49,117 nt of DNA. Origin: JBBIWA01 sp037439425. Its GTDB lineage: Bacteria > Acidobacteriota > Blastocatellia > RBC074. Below the pieces are notes generated by a model that ran no database searches, was not told the DNA's origin, and was given only the letters and a program-made list of their open reading frames with translations. The position numbers and the translations under genes were made by a program. Shown here in pieces: positions 41,846-49,117 of the stretch; position 1 is the first letter of the stretch, and every line of letters begins with the position of its first letter. The DNA lies in NCBI GenBank assembly GCA_037439425.1, contig JBBIWA010000032.1:1-49117 (forward strand). Direction: 5' to 3'.

Positions 41846-42271
41846 ACTAACTCTCCTATCTGTTGCAGGAGTTCTTGGGGTCGGATGACCGTTACGCCAA
41901 CTTGCTCGACGCCTGGAAAGTGTCTCTGGTTGTAAGTCACAATGAAATCACATTGTCCGGCGACGGCCACTTCCAGAATCATATCATCCTTGAGATCCGG
42001 TAAAAGTGGGCGCCATAAGTAATGGATCTTATGGCATCTGGCTACGTCGCAAAGGTAAGCAATAATGTCGTCGATGGATTGTAGATTGAGACCGATCTCG
42101 TCGGCTTGGCGTTTGGCGGCTTCTTCGTATTCCAGCACCAGGGGGTACAGACAAGTTAATGTCAAATTTGCCTGTACCGACCAGTCTGAGCAGCTGATAG
42201 GCTGCACCATACTGAGAACGCAAAGCCGCGGTGAACACATTGGTGTCCAAAACGATTTGCGGCCTGTCCAT
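41842..42271 (-). pseudogene. PIN-domain toxin with a single-base frameshift
   Basis: The N-terminal part reads in one frame from ATG at 42271 (MDRPQIVLDTNVFTAALRSQ..., ending DINLSVP). The rest reads in another frame (LVLEYEEAAKRQADEIGL ... to the stop at 41842). The frames join exactly if the G5 run at 42141-42145 (C5 on the coding strand) is shortened to four bases. That restores SVPLVLEYEEAA and a 142-residue PIN protein with acidic residues in LDTNV, LVLEYEE, LKDDM and CDFIVTYN. As sequenced it is inactive. A homopolymer sequencing error is a real alternative. Confidence 0.8.
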
Positions 42272-42274
42272 GCC

Positions 42275-42292
42275 GGTATCATATATGGTATC
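42275..42292. promoter_or_regulatory. near-palindrome directly upstream of the PIN start, possible operator
   Basis: GGTATCATATATGGTATC lies four bases before the toxin ATG. It has a CATATATG centre and two GGTATC direct half-sites. No Shine-Dalgarno is visible, so the mRNA may be leaderless. Ribbon-helix-helix antitoxins bind such short repeated half-sites at their own promoters; this assignment is inference from position and symmetry. Confidence 0.35.
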
Positions 42293-42344
42293 GCCCCCGA
42301 TATCAACACGCTGTTCAGGGGCATTAGCTGGAGCAGCATCACTC

Positions 42345-42485
42345 TCAACAGTTGTAAAATTTTACCTCTCCACCCTCTTTGTTCCTAGACTGGATTGGAC
42401 ACGGCTCTGTTGGAGCAGGGGAAGAACGGGCAACCAGTTGAGCCATCTTCTCCGCTACTGTTTTAAGCAGCTCCAACGGGGACAT
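42345..42485 (-). pseudogene. truncated paralogue of the metallopeptidase-effector N-terminus (46 aa)
   Basis: ATG at 42485, with TTAGGAGAGAGGGG upstream, opens MSPLELLKTVAEKMAQLVARSSPAPTEPCP. Twenty of these 30 residues are identical to the N-terminus of the 483-residue effector at 40856. Homology stops right after PCP; 16 unrelated residues follow before the stop at 42345. It begins 12 bases after the small T6SS gene, exactly where the intact effector would be expected. It is the stump of a second effector gene cut by the event that brought in the TA/TPR interval. Confidence 0.75.
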
Positions 42486-42497
42486 TACCCCTCTCTC

Positions 42498-42917
42498 CTA
42501 AGACTTCACATTCCAGGCTTGCGGGTCGTAATGGTGTTTGGCTGCTTGCCAATTCTCTTCCGTAGTTTTTTGCCAGAGCTGTTCGAGACGAGCGTCAGGG
42601 GCTAGTTCCGGGTCTTTGAGCACGCGCTGGATCAGCGGATGGGAGTCGAAATTCGGAGCCACGATAAACATGAAAGCAACAAAGCTCGCCAGACTCGATT
42701 CCCAACTCAATCCGTAACTACGCGCGCGTGCGATGCCGTGTTCGACCATAGCCGTGAGCGTTTCAAGCGGAAGGTCTTTGAGCGCAGTAGTGCCAGAGGG
42801 GAGTTGGACGATAGTCTCAGCCAGATCCTGCCGCAGATATTCCACCACTCTACTGACAAAAGCGGCCTCAGCCACTGGCTGAAAGACTGCTACCTGTTCG
42901 GGACGAATCTTCAACAT
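42498..42917 (-). CDS. small conserved T6SS-associated protein, unknown function
   Basis: The product has 139 residues from the ATG at 42917, with CAGGAGAAACCG upstream. It is predicted all-alpha (FQPVAEAAFVSRVVEYLRQD ... LETLTAMVEHGIARARSYG), soluble and without signal. It starts 16 bases after the PAAR stop and ends 12 bases before the effector stump. The remnant of its own C-terminus also occurs in front of the intact effector, so it travels with the effector start. It may be an adaptor or chaperone for the cargo; this is inferred from gene order only. Confidence 0.65.
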   Translation of the reverse strand: MLKIRPEQVAVFQPVAEAAFVSRVVEYLRQDLAETIVQLPSGTTALKDLPLETLTAMVEHGIARARSYGLSWESSLASFVAFMFIVAPNFDSHPLIQRVLKDPELAPDARLEQLWQKTTEENWQAAKHHYDPQAWNVKS

Positions 42918-42933
42918 CGGTTTCTCCTGCTCG

Positions 42934-43224
42934 CTACCCGCCAATTATCACTGTTGGGCAACCCATCACGATCACACCGCCATGCGCAGTCAGATCGCCA
43001 ATGCGCGCCGCCGGCAGTCCCCCGATCATCACCGTCATAGAGCCTTTCACAATCACATCCGGTGGACCCGCACAGGTCGCCATATCGGTCACGCGCGCCG
43101 CTGGTAAGAATCCAATCATCACTGTTGGGCAACCGGATGGTAGAATCGGCCCGCCGACGTGGGGCACCAGTCCGCTCACCATCGGGCAGGTGTGCATATC
43201 AGTCACTCTAGCTGCTGGTGGCAT
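42934..43224 (-). CDS. PAAR-domain protein (T6SS spike tip)
   Basis: The product has 96 residues, a lone PAAR domain without an extension. It shows the repeated motif LPAARVTDMATC / LPAARIGDLTAH, the starting PPAARVTDMHTC with metal-binding His/Cys, and glycine-rich CPTVMIGF and CPTVIIGG turns. It caps the VgrG trimer and sharpens the T6SS spike. With no fused toxin it is expected to recruit separate cargo. AAGGAGAAGGG precedes the ATG. Confidence 0.93.
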   Translation of the reverse strand: MPPAARVTDMHTCPMVSGLVPHVGGPILPSGCPTVMIGFLPAARVTDMATCAGPPDVIVKGSMTVMIGGLPAARIGDLTAHGGVIVMGCPTVIIGG

Positions 43225-43242
43225 ATCCCTTCTCCTTCAGAG

Positions 43243-43833
43243 TTATTGGGTGGGCGCAAGCGGCAACCTCTCTTGCTTTAATGAGCCGGAGACATGACGT
43301 AAGCGTAAGGCCGTTTGTGGATTCTCGTCTTCAAGCAAATAGCTCTCAACCGGCCCGAAGACGGTTGCCAGTTCTTCAGCACTGCAAGTGGGCAAGTACA
43401 ACCGCAGCACCCGCGGATCGTAGTAGCGAAAGTAAACGGGTTTGTGGTCAGGATTGTAAACTATCAAAAACGTCCTCAAGTGGCGGCGCAGTAGACGCAG
43501 GTCCGCCTGAGTAGTAAGGAAGATCCCCCAGTGATTGCCCCAGCCTTTTGCCATCACCCAGCTGGCGAATTCAGAACCGGGTTCAAGACGGACAAGATAG
43601 GGTGCCACTTCCGCCAAGTCCGGCTTAAGCTCTCCACGATACAGGCAGACATACTCCGGCTCGTGTTGATAAAGGCTCGACAGCAGATTGGGGATCGCCG
43701 CTCCATCCAAGACGGCAAAGACGTTCACCTCTGCCTCCGCAAAAAGGTAGTCACTCAACAATTCGATCATCTCATCGCTTGCTCTCATCATCGCTTCAAG
43801 GTGCCTCACGGGCCAGCTTATGACTCCGGTCAT
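43243..43833 (-). CDS. DUF4123 effector chaperone
   Basis: The product has 196 residues. The family features are the core VFAVLDGAAIPNLLSSLYQH, WGIFLTTQADLRLLRRHLRT and VYFRYYDPRVLRLYLPTC. DUF4123 proteins (Tap/TEC) bind effectors and load them on the cognate VgrG. The ATG at 43833 overlaps the vgrG stop codon (ATGA). An upstream TTG in the same frame lies inside vgrG and is not needed. Its place between vgrG and PAAR supports a cargo-loading unit. Confidence 0.9.
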   Translation of the reverse strand: MTGVISWPVRHLEAMMRASDEMIELLSDYLFAEAEVNVFAVLDGAAIPNLLSSLYQHEPEYVCLYRGELKPDLAEVAPYLVRLEPGSEFASWVMAKGWGNHWGIFLTTQADLRLLRRHLRTFLIVYNPDHKPVYFRYYDPRVLRLYLPTCSAEELATVFGPVESYLLEDENPQTALRLRHVSGSLKQERLPLAPTQ

Positions 43834-45911
43834 ATATCGCAAAACGGCATCCCGTGCTGCGCTGCTTGCTTTAATACCAAAGCGCCTGGACTGTATGAAG
43901 TTGGTGTTGACGGCGCTTTCGGTGGCGGCAGTTGCACGGCCTGACCCGGCTCGGCGGTGTCAGCTTCTTTCGGGGCTTTGGGTGCTTCTGGCGAAGCTCC
44001 TGAACCGGATCCGGCCGCCCCACCGCTGTTGATCATGACCATCGTGCCGGTGATGAAGACGCCACCGGGATTAATATTGATGTAGTTACCGCCCACTTTG
44101 AGCGTGAGCGTCGTGCCCGATTCCACGACCAGGTTCATCCCGGCTTTGAGATGGATCTCCATCCCTGCGTCAAGCGCGGCTTTCATCCCCACTTTTTCCT
44201 GCAAATCCATTCCTACTTTGAGCGAGACTGTGCCGTCAACCTTCTCGTTGTGATCGCCTTTGACTTGAAGGTGCTTGTCGCCTTCGACTTGTTCTAACTG
44301 ATCGCGTTTGATGATCAGGTGACGATCCCGGCCCACCCACTCGAGCGAATCTTCTTTGACGCGATTGTCCTGTTGCTTTTCAGCCTGAATGAAGAGCTGT
44401 TCGCTACCTTTTTTATCCTCGAAGCGAATCTCATTGAAGCCGCCGCCGCCTTTGGAAGAATAGGATTTGATGGTGCTTTTGGTCTTCTCATCTGGCAGCG
44501 GATAGGGCGGCATGGACTCAGCGTTATAGACGCAGCCCGTAATGATCGGTTGATCGGGATCGCCTTCGAGGAAATCCACGATCACCTCTTGACCGATGCG
44601 CGGGATAAAGATCGCACCCCAGCGTTTGCCTGCCCAGTTCTGGGAAACACGCACCCAGCAGGAACTCTTCTCGTTATACTTGCCTTCGCGGTCCCAGTGA
44701 AATTGCACTTTTACGCGCCCGTACTTATCCACGTAGATCTCTTCGCCCGGCGGGCCGACCACGATGGCCGTCTGTGAACCGGAGACAGTGGGGACCGGGG
44801 TAATCCGTGGCGGGCGGAAGGGGGTCGGATGCGGGATGCATTCAAAGCGGTTCGTATAGGTGAAGTTTTGTGCGGCTTCCCACTCGGAACTGCGATAGTT
44901 AGCGCCTTGATCGGCTCTATGGTGGATGGAGATGAGCGCGTATTCCTTGTTGAAATCGCGCCGATAATGGTCCCGCAGCGTGAAGCGATAGCCGGCTGCT
45001 AGGCCCCGGCAGGTGCTCTCGCCGGTAACTACCAGGCGCGGACTTTCTTCTTCCTGCAGACGGATGCCGACCAAGCGCTCGCCTTCATCCTTGGTCAGAT
45101 ACTGGCCGGGATAATGGTAGATCTCCAGCTTGCGCTCGTCCTGGCCCGTGACGCTGGCCGTCAGATCCAGCGATGGCTTCTCAAAATTGAAATCCGTAAG
45201 CGTGTACTTGCCGGGGCGTACCGCCTGACTCAAGTTCCATTCGGTAATCACGTCTTCAACCCGCTCTTCGCCGATCAGAGACTTATAGCTGACGCTGGAT
45301 TGCAAGGGGCAGGGTTTGAACTCGCTCGGATGATTGGCCAGCACGAGCGTGTGTTTATCTTGCTCGTGCTCGAAGAAGTAGAAGATGCCTTCTTCTTCCA
45401 TCAAGCGCGAGACGAAGTTGAAGTCGCTCTCACGGTACTGCACGCAGTACTCGCGCGGCTCGAAGTTGCCTTGCAACCGGTTCTTGAAGTCAGAAAAACC
45501 ATGCTCTCGAAAGACCTGAGCGAGAATGTCCGGCACAGTCTGGTTCTGAAAGATGCGGCAATCGCTCGTCTGCGTCAGCACCCACAACCACGGCACCAGT
45601 GTGGCATAATAATGGGCAAAGACTGTAGGGGTTGTTCCACCTTCCAGCGGTGAGGAGCCGCCCTGCGTGAAGGAGTTGATGATGCCGTTAATGTAGCGCT
45701 CGGACCCGTCGGGCAAGCTGATTTTAATCGTCGCTTTCTTGCCCACGATCTGATCGAACTTGAGGCTGCGATTCTCCGAATGCATCTTCAGATCGAAGTG
45801 AAAAAGCTCGGAGACGCCTTCCTTCCCGCTGAAGCTGTGTAGCAGCAACGCGTCTTTGCCCAGCGGCGTGAAGAGCTGAATGAATCGGTTGTCTTGAGTA
45901 TACTCTCCCAA
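43830..45911 (-). CDS. vgrG: type VI secretion spike protein VgrG
   Basis: The product has 693 residues. The start is TTG at 45911 (MGEYTQDNRFIQLFTPLGKD...) because AAGGAGAG lies five bases upstream and this is the usual VgrG N-terminus. The frame stays open for 46 further codons without family similarity. The gp27-like part covers about 1-370, with CVQYRESDFNFVSRLMEEEG and FFEHEQ. The gp5 OB-fold follows at about 390-480, with GRVKVQFHWDREGK, SCWVRVSQNWAG and FIPRIGQEVIVDFLEGDPDQP. A repetitive needle is at about 530-640. A Pro/Ala-rich C-terminal extension (about 645-693) could hold the chaperone or cargo contact. No enzymatic domain is fused. Confidence 0.95.
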   Translation of the reverse strand: MGEYTQDNRFIQLFTPLGKDALLLHSFSGKEGVSELFHFDLKMHSENRSLKFDQIVGKKATIKISLPDGSERYINGIINSFTQGGSSPLEGGTTPTVFAHYYATLVPWLWVLTQTSDCRIFQNQTVPDILAQVFREHGFSDFKNRLQGNFEPREYCVQYRESDFNFVSRLMEEEGIFYFFEHEQDKHTLVLANHPSEFKPCPLQSSVSYKSLIGEERVEDVITEWNLSQAVRPGKYTLTDFNFEKPSLDLTASVTGQDERKLEIYHYPGQYLTKDEGERLVGIRLQEEESPRLVVTGESTCRGLAAGYRFTLRDHYRRDFNKEYALISIHHRADQGANYRSSEWEAAQNFTYTNRFECIPHPTPFRPPRITPVPTVSGSQTAIVVGPPGEEIYVDKYGRVKVQFHWDREGKYNEKSSCWVRVSQNWAGKRWGAIFIPRIGQEVIVDFLEGDPDQPIITGCVYNAESMPPYPLPDEKTKSTIKSYSSKGGGGFNEIRFEDKKGSEQLFIQAEKQQDNRVKEDSLEWVGRDRHLIIKRDQLEQVEGDKHLQVKGDHNEKVDGTVSLKVGMDLQEKVGMKAALDAGMEIHLKAGMNLVVESGTTLTLKVGGNYININPGGVFITGTMVMINSGGAAGSGSGASPEAPKAPKEADTAEPGQAVQLPPPKAPSTPTSYSPGALVLKQAAQHGMPFCDI

Positions 45912-46014
45912 GCTTGCTCTCCTTGAGAGGAAGTAAGTGTCAGTAGCACGACCGCCAGGGAGTGCTTGAGACTTGAGGCCCGCACTCACGCTTGGGCTAC
46001 TGACGCAGCCAATC

Positions 46015-48732
46015 CTATGAGATGGCGTAGCTAAACAGCCCACCCTCACCCACGCTCACCCAGACGCGCGAGACTGTTTGCCCTGTGGCCATGCGCGCCA
46101 GGAATTCGCCGGACATCTCCGGCAGCAACGTGCGCGTCAGGATATGATCCACATTGCGCGCGCCGCTTTCGACCTCCTTACACCGGTTGGCAATCTCAGT
46201 GATGACGGAATCGTCATAGCCAAATTCGGCGCCGTGATTTTCTGCCAGCCTGCGGCCAATGCGGCCCAGTTGCAGCTTAATGATCTCGCGCATCACCTCG
46301 TCCGTGATCGGGTAATAAGGCACGACCACCATCCGGCCCAGCAGCGCAGGCTTGAAGACCCTGATCAGTTCTGGCCGAATCGCTTCAATCAGCCCGTCAG
46401 GCTCAGGCCGCGTCTCCGGGTCGGCGCACAGCTTCATCACTGTATCGGTCGCCACATTCGAGGTCAGCAGGATCACCGTGTGCTTGAAATCGATCTCGCG
46501 TCCTTCGCCGTCTTCGAGCATCCCCTTGTCAAAGACCTGATAAAACAGCTCCATCACATCAGGGTGCGCTTTCTCCACCTCATCGAGCAGCACCACGGAA
46601 TAAGGTTTGCGACGCACAGCTTCTGTCAAGACGCCGCCTTCGCCATAGCCGACGTAGCCCGGTGGCGAGCCTTTAAGTGATGAGACGGTGTGCGCTTCCT
46701 GATACTCGCTCATATTTATCGTGACCAGATTGCGCTCACCGCCATAGAGCGTGTCAGCCAGCGCCAGGGCCGTCTCCGTCTTGCCCACGCCGCTTGGGCC
46801 TACAAGCAGAAAGACGCCGACTGGGCGGCGCGGATCAGTCAGGTTCGCGCGCGCGGTGCGAATGCGCTGACTGATGGCTTCGAGCGCGTGATCTTGGCCA
46901 ATGACCCGCTGCGCGAGACGGTCCTTGAGCTGAAGCACGGTATTGATCTCGTCAGCCAACATCTTGCCGATGGGGATGCCCGTCCAGCCCGAAATCACTT
47001 CGGCGATAGTTTGCGAAGTGACACAGGCTTGCATCAGCGGAGTCTCGCCCTGAATCTGTTCCAGCTCTCGATTGAGGCGTGAGAGTTCAGCGCGCAGCAG
47101 GTCGAGGTCAATGGCAGCAGTCGCAGCCGAGTCTGCGCTCGCCTCGCCTGTGCTCGCTTGCGCGGCTTTGGCACCATCACCGCGTTGCTTCTTCCCGATG
47201 GCATAAGCTTCAAGCTGACTGCGGATTTCGCGGATCTGGCCGATAATTTCGCGCTCCTTGTCCCACTGGGCTTGCAGTTTGGCCAGCTTCTCTTCTTCAC
47301 TCGTTCGCGCCGCTGCGAGCTCCTCGATCCGTTTGCTGTGGTCAGCGCCCGTGATCGCTTCGCGTTCGAGCGCGTTGATCTCCACCGTCAGTTGAGCGAT
47401 GCGACGCTGCGCGTCTTCGACCGCTGGCGGAATGGCCGATTGTCCAATGGCGACGCGCGCGCAGGCGGTATCGAGCACACTCACTGCTTTATCAGGCAAC
47501 TGGCGGCCAGAGATGTAACGATGCGAGAGCTTGACGGCGTCCTCAATCGCTTCATCGAGAATGCGCACTCGATGGTGGTTTTCGAGCGTTTCGGTCAGCC
47601 CACGCATCATCACGATGGCCTGCTCTTCGGTTGGCTCTTCCACTTTCACCACCTGAAAGCGCCGCGCCAGCGCCGCGTCTTTCTCGAAGTATTTTTTGTA
47701 TTCGGCCCAGGTCGTGGCAGCAATTGTGCGTAACTCACCGCGCGCGAGCGCCGGTTTGAGCAGGTTGGCCGCATCATTCTGGCCAGCCTGCCCGCCCGCG
47801 CCGATCAAGGTGTGCGCTTCGTCAATGAAGAGGATGATCGGCTGCGGTGAAGATTTGACTTCCTCAATAACTGACTTGAGCCGATTCTCGAATTCGCCTT
47901 TAATGCCTGCGCCGGCTTGCAGCAAGCCCAGATCGAGCGTGCGCACGGCGACATTTTTGAGCGGTGGCGGAACATCACCCTGCACAATGCGCAGCGCGAA
48001 GCCTTCAACTACCGCAGTCTTGCCTACGCCTGCTTCGCCTGTCAGGATCGGATTATTCTGGCGGCGACGCGTGAGGATATCTACGATCTGGCGCACCTCG
48101 AAATCGCGTCCGAGCACCGGATCGATCTTGCCTTCGCGCGCGCGCGCGGTGAGATCAATCGTGAATTGAGCGAGAGCCTGAGCCCTGGCCGGCGCGCCAA
48201 CGGCAGGGCCAGCGGTTTGAGCTGCCGCTTGCGCGCCGAAGCTTTCTACGGCCTTGTCTTCGTGCGATCCGGCAATCAGATCGGTCAGATGATGGCGCAG
48301 CTCTTCGACCGAGACCTTGTTCAGCTCGTTGGTGATTTCCCGCGCCAATCGCGCCAGGTCTTCGCTTGCCAGCAGCGCCAGCAGCAGATGTCCCGAACGA
48401 ATCTTCGTCACCCCGTATTCAACCGAAGCCAGCAGCCAGGCCTCCTGAATCCATTGCGGCAAGCGCGGTGAGAGCGCCGGGGTGCGCGCGTTGCCCGTCT
48501 TGAGCTGATCGAGCGCGCGCGTGAGGTCTTTATTCAGCTTCGCCGTATTGATCTCGTAATGCCGGAAGATGCGAGCCAGATCATTATCGGCCGGTTCGCT
48601 CAGCTTGATCAGATAATGCTCGATCTCCACGTCGTAGTTGGTGCGCGAAAGACACAAACCGGCAGCGGCTTCGAGTGCGCTCCGGCAAGGATCGTTCAGC
48701 CTGGAGATGAGCGCTTTGAGATTAACGTTCAT
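46015..48732 (-). CDS. clpV: T6SS sheath-disassembly ATPase ClpV (TssH)
   Basis: The product has 905 residues and is an AAA+ Hsp100 unfoldase. An N-domain (about 1-155) is followed by AAA-1 with Walker A GEAGVGKT (232-239) and Walker B IILFIDEAHTLIGAGG. A coiled middle domain (about 450-560) and AAA-2 with GPSGVGKTE (about 642-650) and VVLLDEVEKAHPD follow. The N-domain and overall length fit ClpV rather than ClpB. It recycles contracted TssB/C sheath in the cytosol. It stands upstream of vgrG on the same strand. Other tss genes must lie outside the window, to the right if contiguous. Confidence 0.93.
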   Translation of the reverse strand: MNVNLKALISRLNDPCRSALEAAAGLCLSRTNYDVEIEHYLIKLSEPADNDLARIFRHYEINTAKLNKDLTRALDQLKTGNARTPALSPRLPQWIQEAWLLASVEYGVTKIRSGHLLLALLASEDLARLAREITNELNKVSVEELRHHLTDLIAGSHEDKAVESFGAQAAAQTAGPAVGAPARAQALAQFTIDLTARAREGKIDPVLGRDFEVRQIVDILTRRRQNNPILTGEAGVGKTAVVEGFALRIVQGDVPPPLKNVAVRTLDLGLLQAGAGIKGEFENRLKSVIEEVKSSPQPIILFIDEAHTLIGAGGQAGQNDAANLLKPALARGELRTIAATTWAEYKKYFEKDAALARRFQVVKVEEPTEEQAIVMMRGLTETLENHHRVRILDEAIEDAVKLSHRYISGRQLPDKAVSVLDTACARVAIGQSAIPPAVEDAQRRIAQLTVEINALEREAITGADHSKRIEELAAARTSEEEKLAKLQAQWDKEREIIGQIREIRSQLEAYAIGKKQRGDGAKAAQASTGEASADSAATAAIDLDLLRAELSRLNRELEQIQGETPLMQACVTSQTIAEVISGWTGIPIGKMLADEINTVLQLKDRLAQRVIGQDHALEAISQRIRTARANLTDPRRPVGVFLLVGPSGVGKTETALALADTLYGGERNLVTINMSEYQEAHTVSSLKGSPPGYVGYGEGGVLTEAVRRKPYSVVLLDEVEKAHPDVMELFYQVFDKGMLEDGEGREIDFKHTVILLTSNVATDTVMKLCADPETRPEPDGLIEAIRPELIRVFKPALLGRMVVVPYYPITDEVMREIIKLQLGRIGRRLAENHGAEFGYDDSVITEIANRCKEVESGARNVDHILTRTLLPEMSGEFLARMATGQTVSRVWVSVGEGGLFSYAIS

Positions 48733-49117
48733 GGCAATTTCCTTGACAATGGAGCCAGCAGGACGCTCCCCGACTCCCGGGCATCGGAAGCTGCGTGGAG
48801 CGGTCCAGGGCCTAGTTAATTAAGCAGCGCAGCGCGATACCTATAGCTGTACCCATCACTCCTGTGTACCACACACGCGCCTTGGGCAGAAGCCCTTACC
48901 AATCCTATACTAACTCGCCCATCAGTATAGACAACCATAGTTCCAAATCGGATTTCGGATTTGGAATTTCGGATTGCGAATTTAAATCCGAAATCCGAAA
49001 TCCGAAATTCGCCATCCCCATCTGCCTACTACGTGAGCCCTTTAGCCTTTATCTCAAGCACAGTCGTAGGTAAGATGAGCCTGTCGGGAGTACTCTCTCC
49101 CACACAGGCGGCATCTG
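48733..49117. other. upstream region of clpV with a long AT-rich inverted repeat
   Basis: No convincing gene is seen. The stretch 48946-48975 (repeats of GGATTTCGGATT) and 48984-49010 (repeats of AATCCGAAATCCG) are near-inverted and could form a long hairpin around 48980. Open frames here contain only translated repeat (IRNPKF-like peptide). The clpV promoter should lie within about 150 bases above 48732. Confidence 0.45.

Noticed and set aside
48864..49073. A 69-residue plus-strand frame at the right edge
   Set aside because: Its centre is the translated GGATTTCGG/CCGAAATCC inverted repeat; such IRNPKF-like peptides are repeat artefacts.

Overview
The window looks like a chromosomal piece of an Acidobacteriota genome, most likely class Blastocatellia. 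The best phylum marker is the C-terminal domain of the 1670-residue protein at 31483-36495, which matches the 'Solibacter uncharacterised C-terminal' family (TIGR03437). A CRTAC1-type VCBS/ASPIC protein, DUF2911, a FecR/Big-1 protein and many short palindromic dispersed repeats agree with this. The taxon is inferred from protein families, not from a marker-gene tree.

Layout. The left edge carries the start of an IS630-type transposase and hairpin direct repeats (1-650). Next come a secreted beta-propeller protein, a small secreted protein and a PHYHD1-like 2-oxoglutarate dioxygenase (658-4563). A convergent hairpin separates these from a TolC-type outer membrane protein. A compact minus-strand block then holds phoH/ybeZ, ybeY, a CorC/HlyC CBS protein, argD, a short argA-like acetyltransferase and argJ (12445 down to 6521), so RNA/ribosome maintenance genes run into arginine biosynthesis. 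From 13026 to 22524 are an M28 metallopeptidase lipoprotein, an N-acyl-D-amino-acid deacylase family amidohydrolase, a DUF4383 membrane protein, a CRTAC1-like protein, an APC permease, a DUF2911 protein and a thiolase.

22525-26760 is largely repeat-rich. It holds tandem repeats, hairpin repeats, a TnpB zinc-finger remnant and a histidine-kinase remnant cut at a repeat, and it is interrupted by one intact B12-binding radical SAM gene. It is followed by a secreted caspase-TPR protein, a PD-(D/E)XK-like protein, a FecR/Big-1 protein and the giant VCBS/beta-helix/DUF11 protein.

The right end (about 38.7-48.7 kb, all minus strand) is a type VI secretion locus: clpV, vgrG, a DUF4123 chaperone, PAAR, a small conserved protein, then a cargo region. 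The cargo is a HEMGH zinc-metallopeptidase-like protein, proposed as a new T6SS effector, followed at once by a lipoprotein proposed as its immunity protein. A 46-residue paralogue of the cargo N-terminus sits directly behind the PAAR unit. Between the two cargo copies lie a PIN/ribbon-helix-helix toxin-antitoxin pair (PIN frameshifted in a G5 run), an integron attC-like palindrome and an orphan TPR-like gene. This duplicated, interrupted cargo site is the most interesting part of the window.

A non-coding MITE-like element of about 88 bp with 15-bp perfect terminal inverted repeats recurs at about 17.2, 24.4, 26.5 and 36.6 kb. Its flanking tail ends in CAGGAG or CGAGGAG, and at two genes that tail seems to serve as the Shine-Dalgarno sequence.
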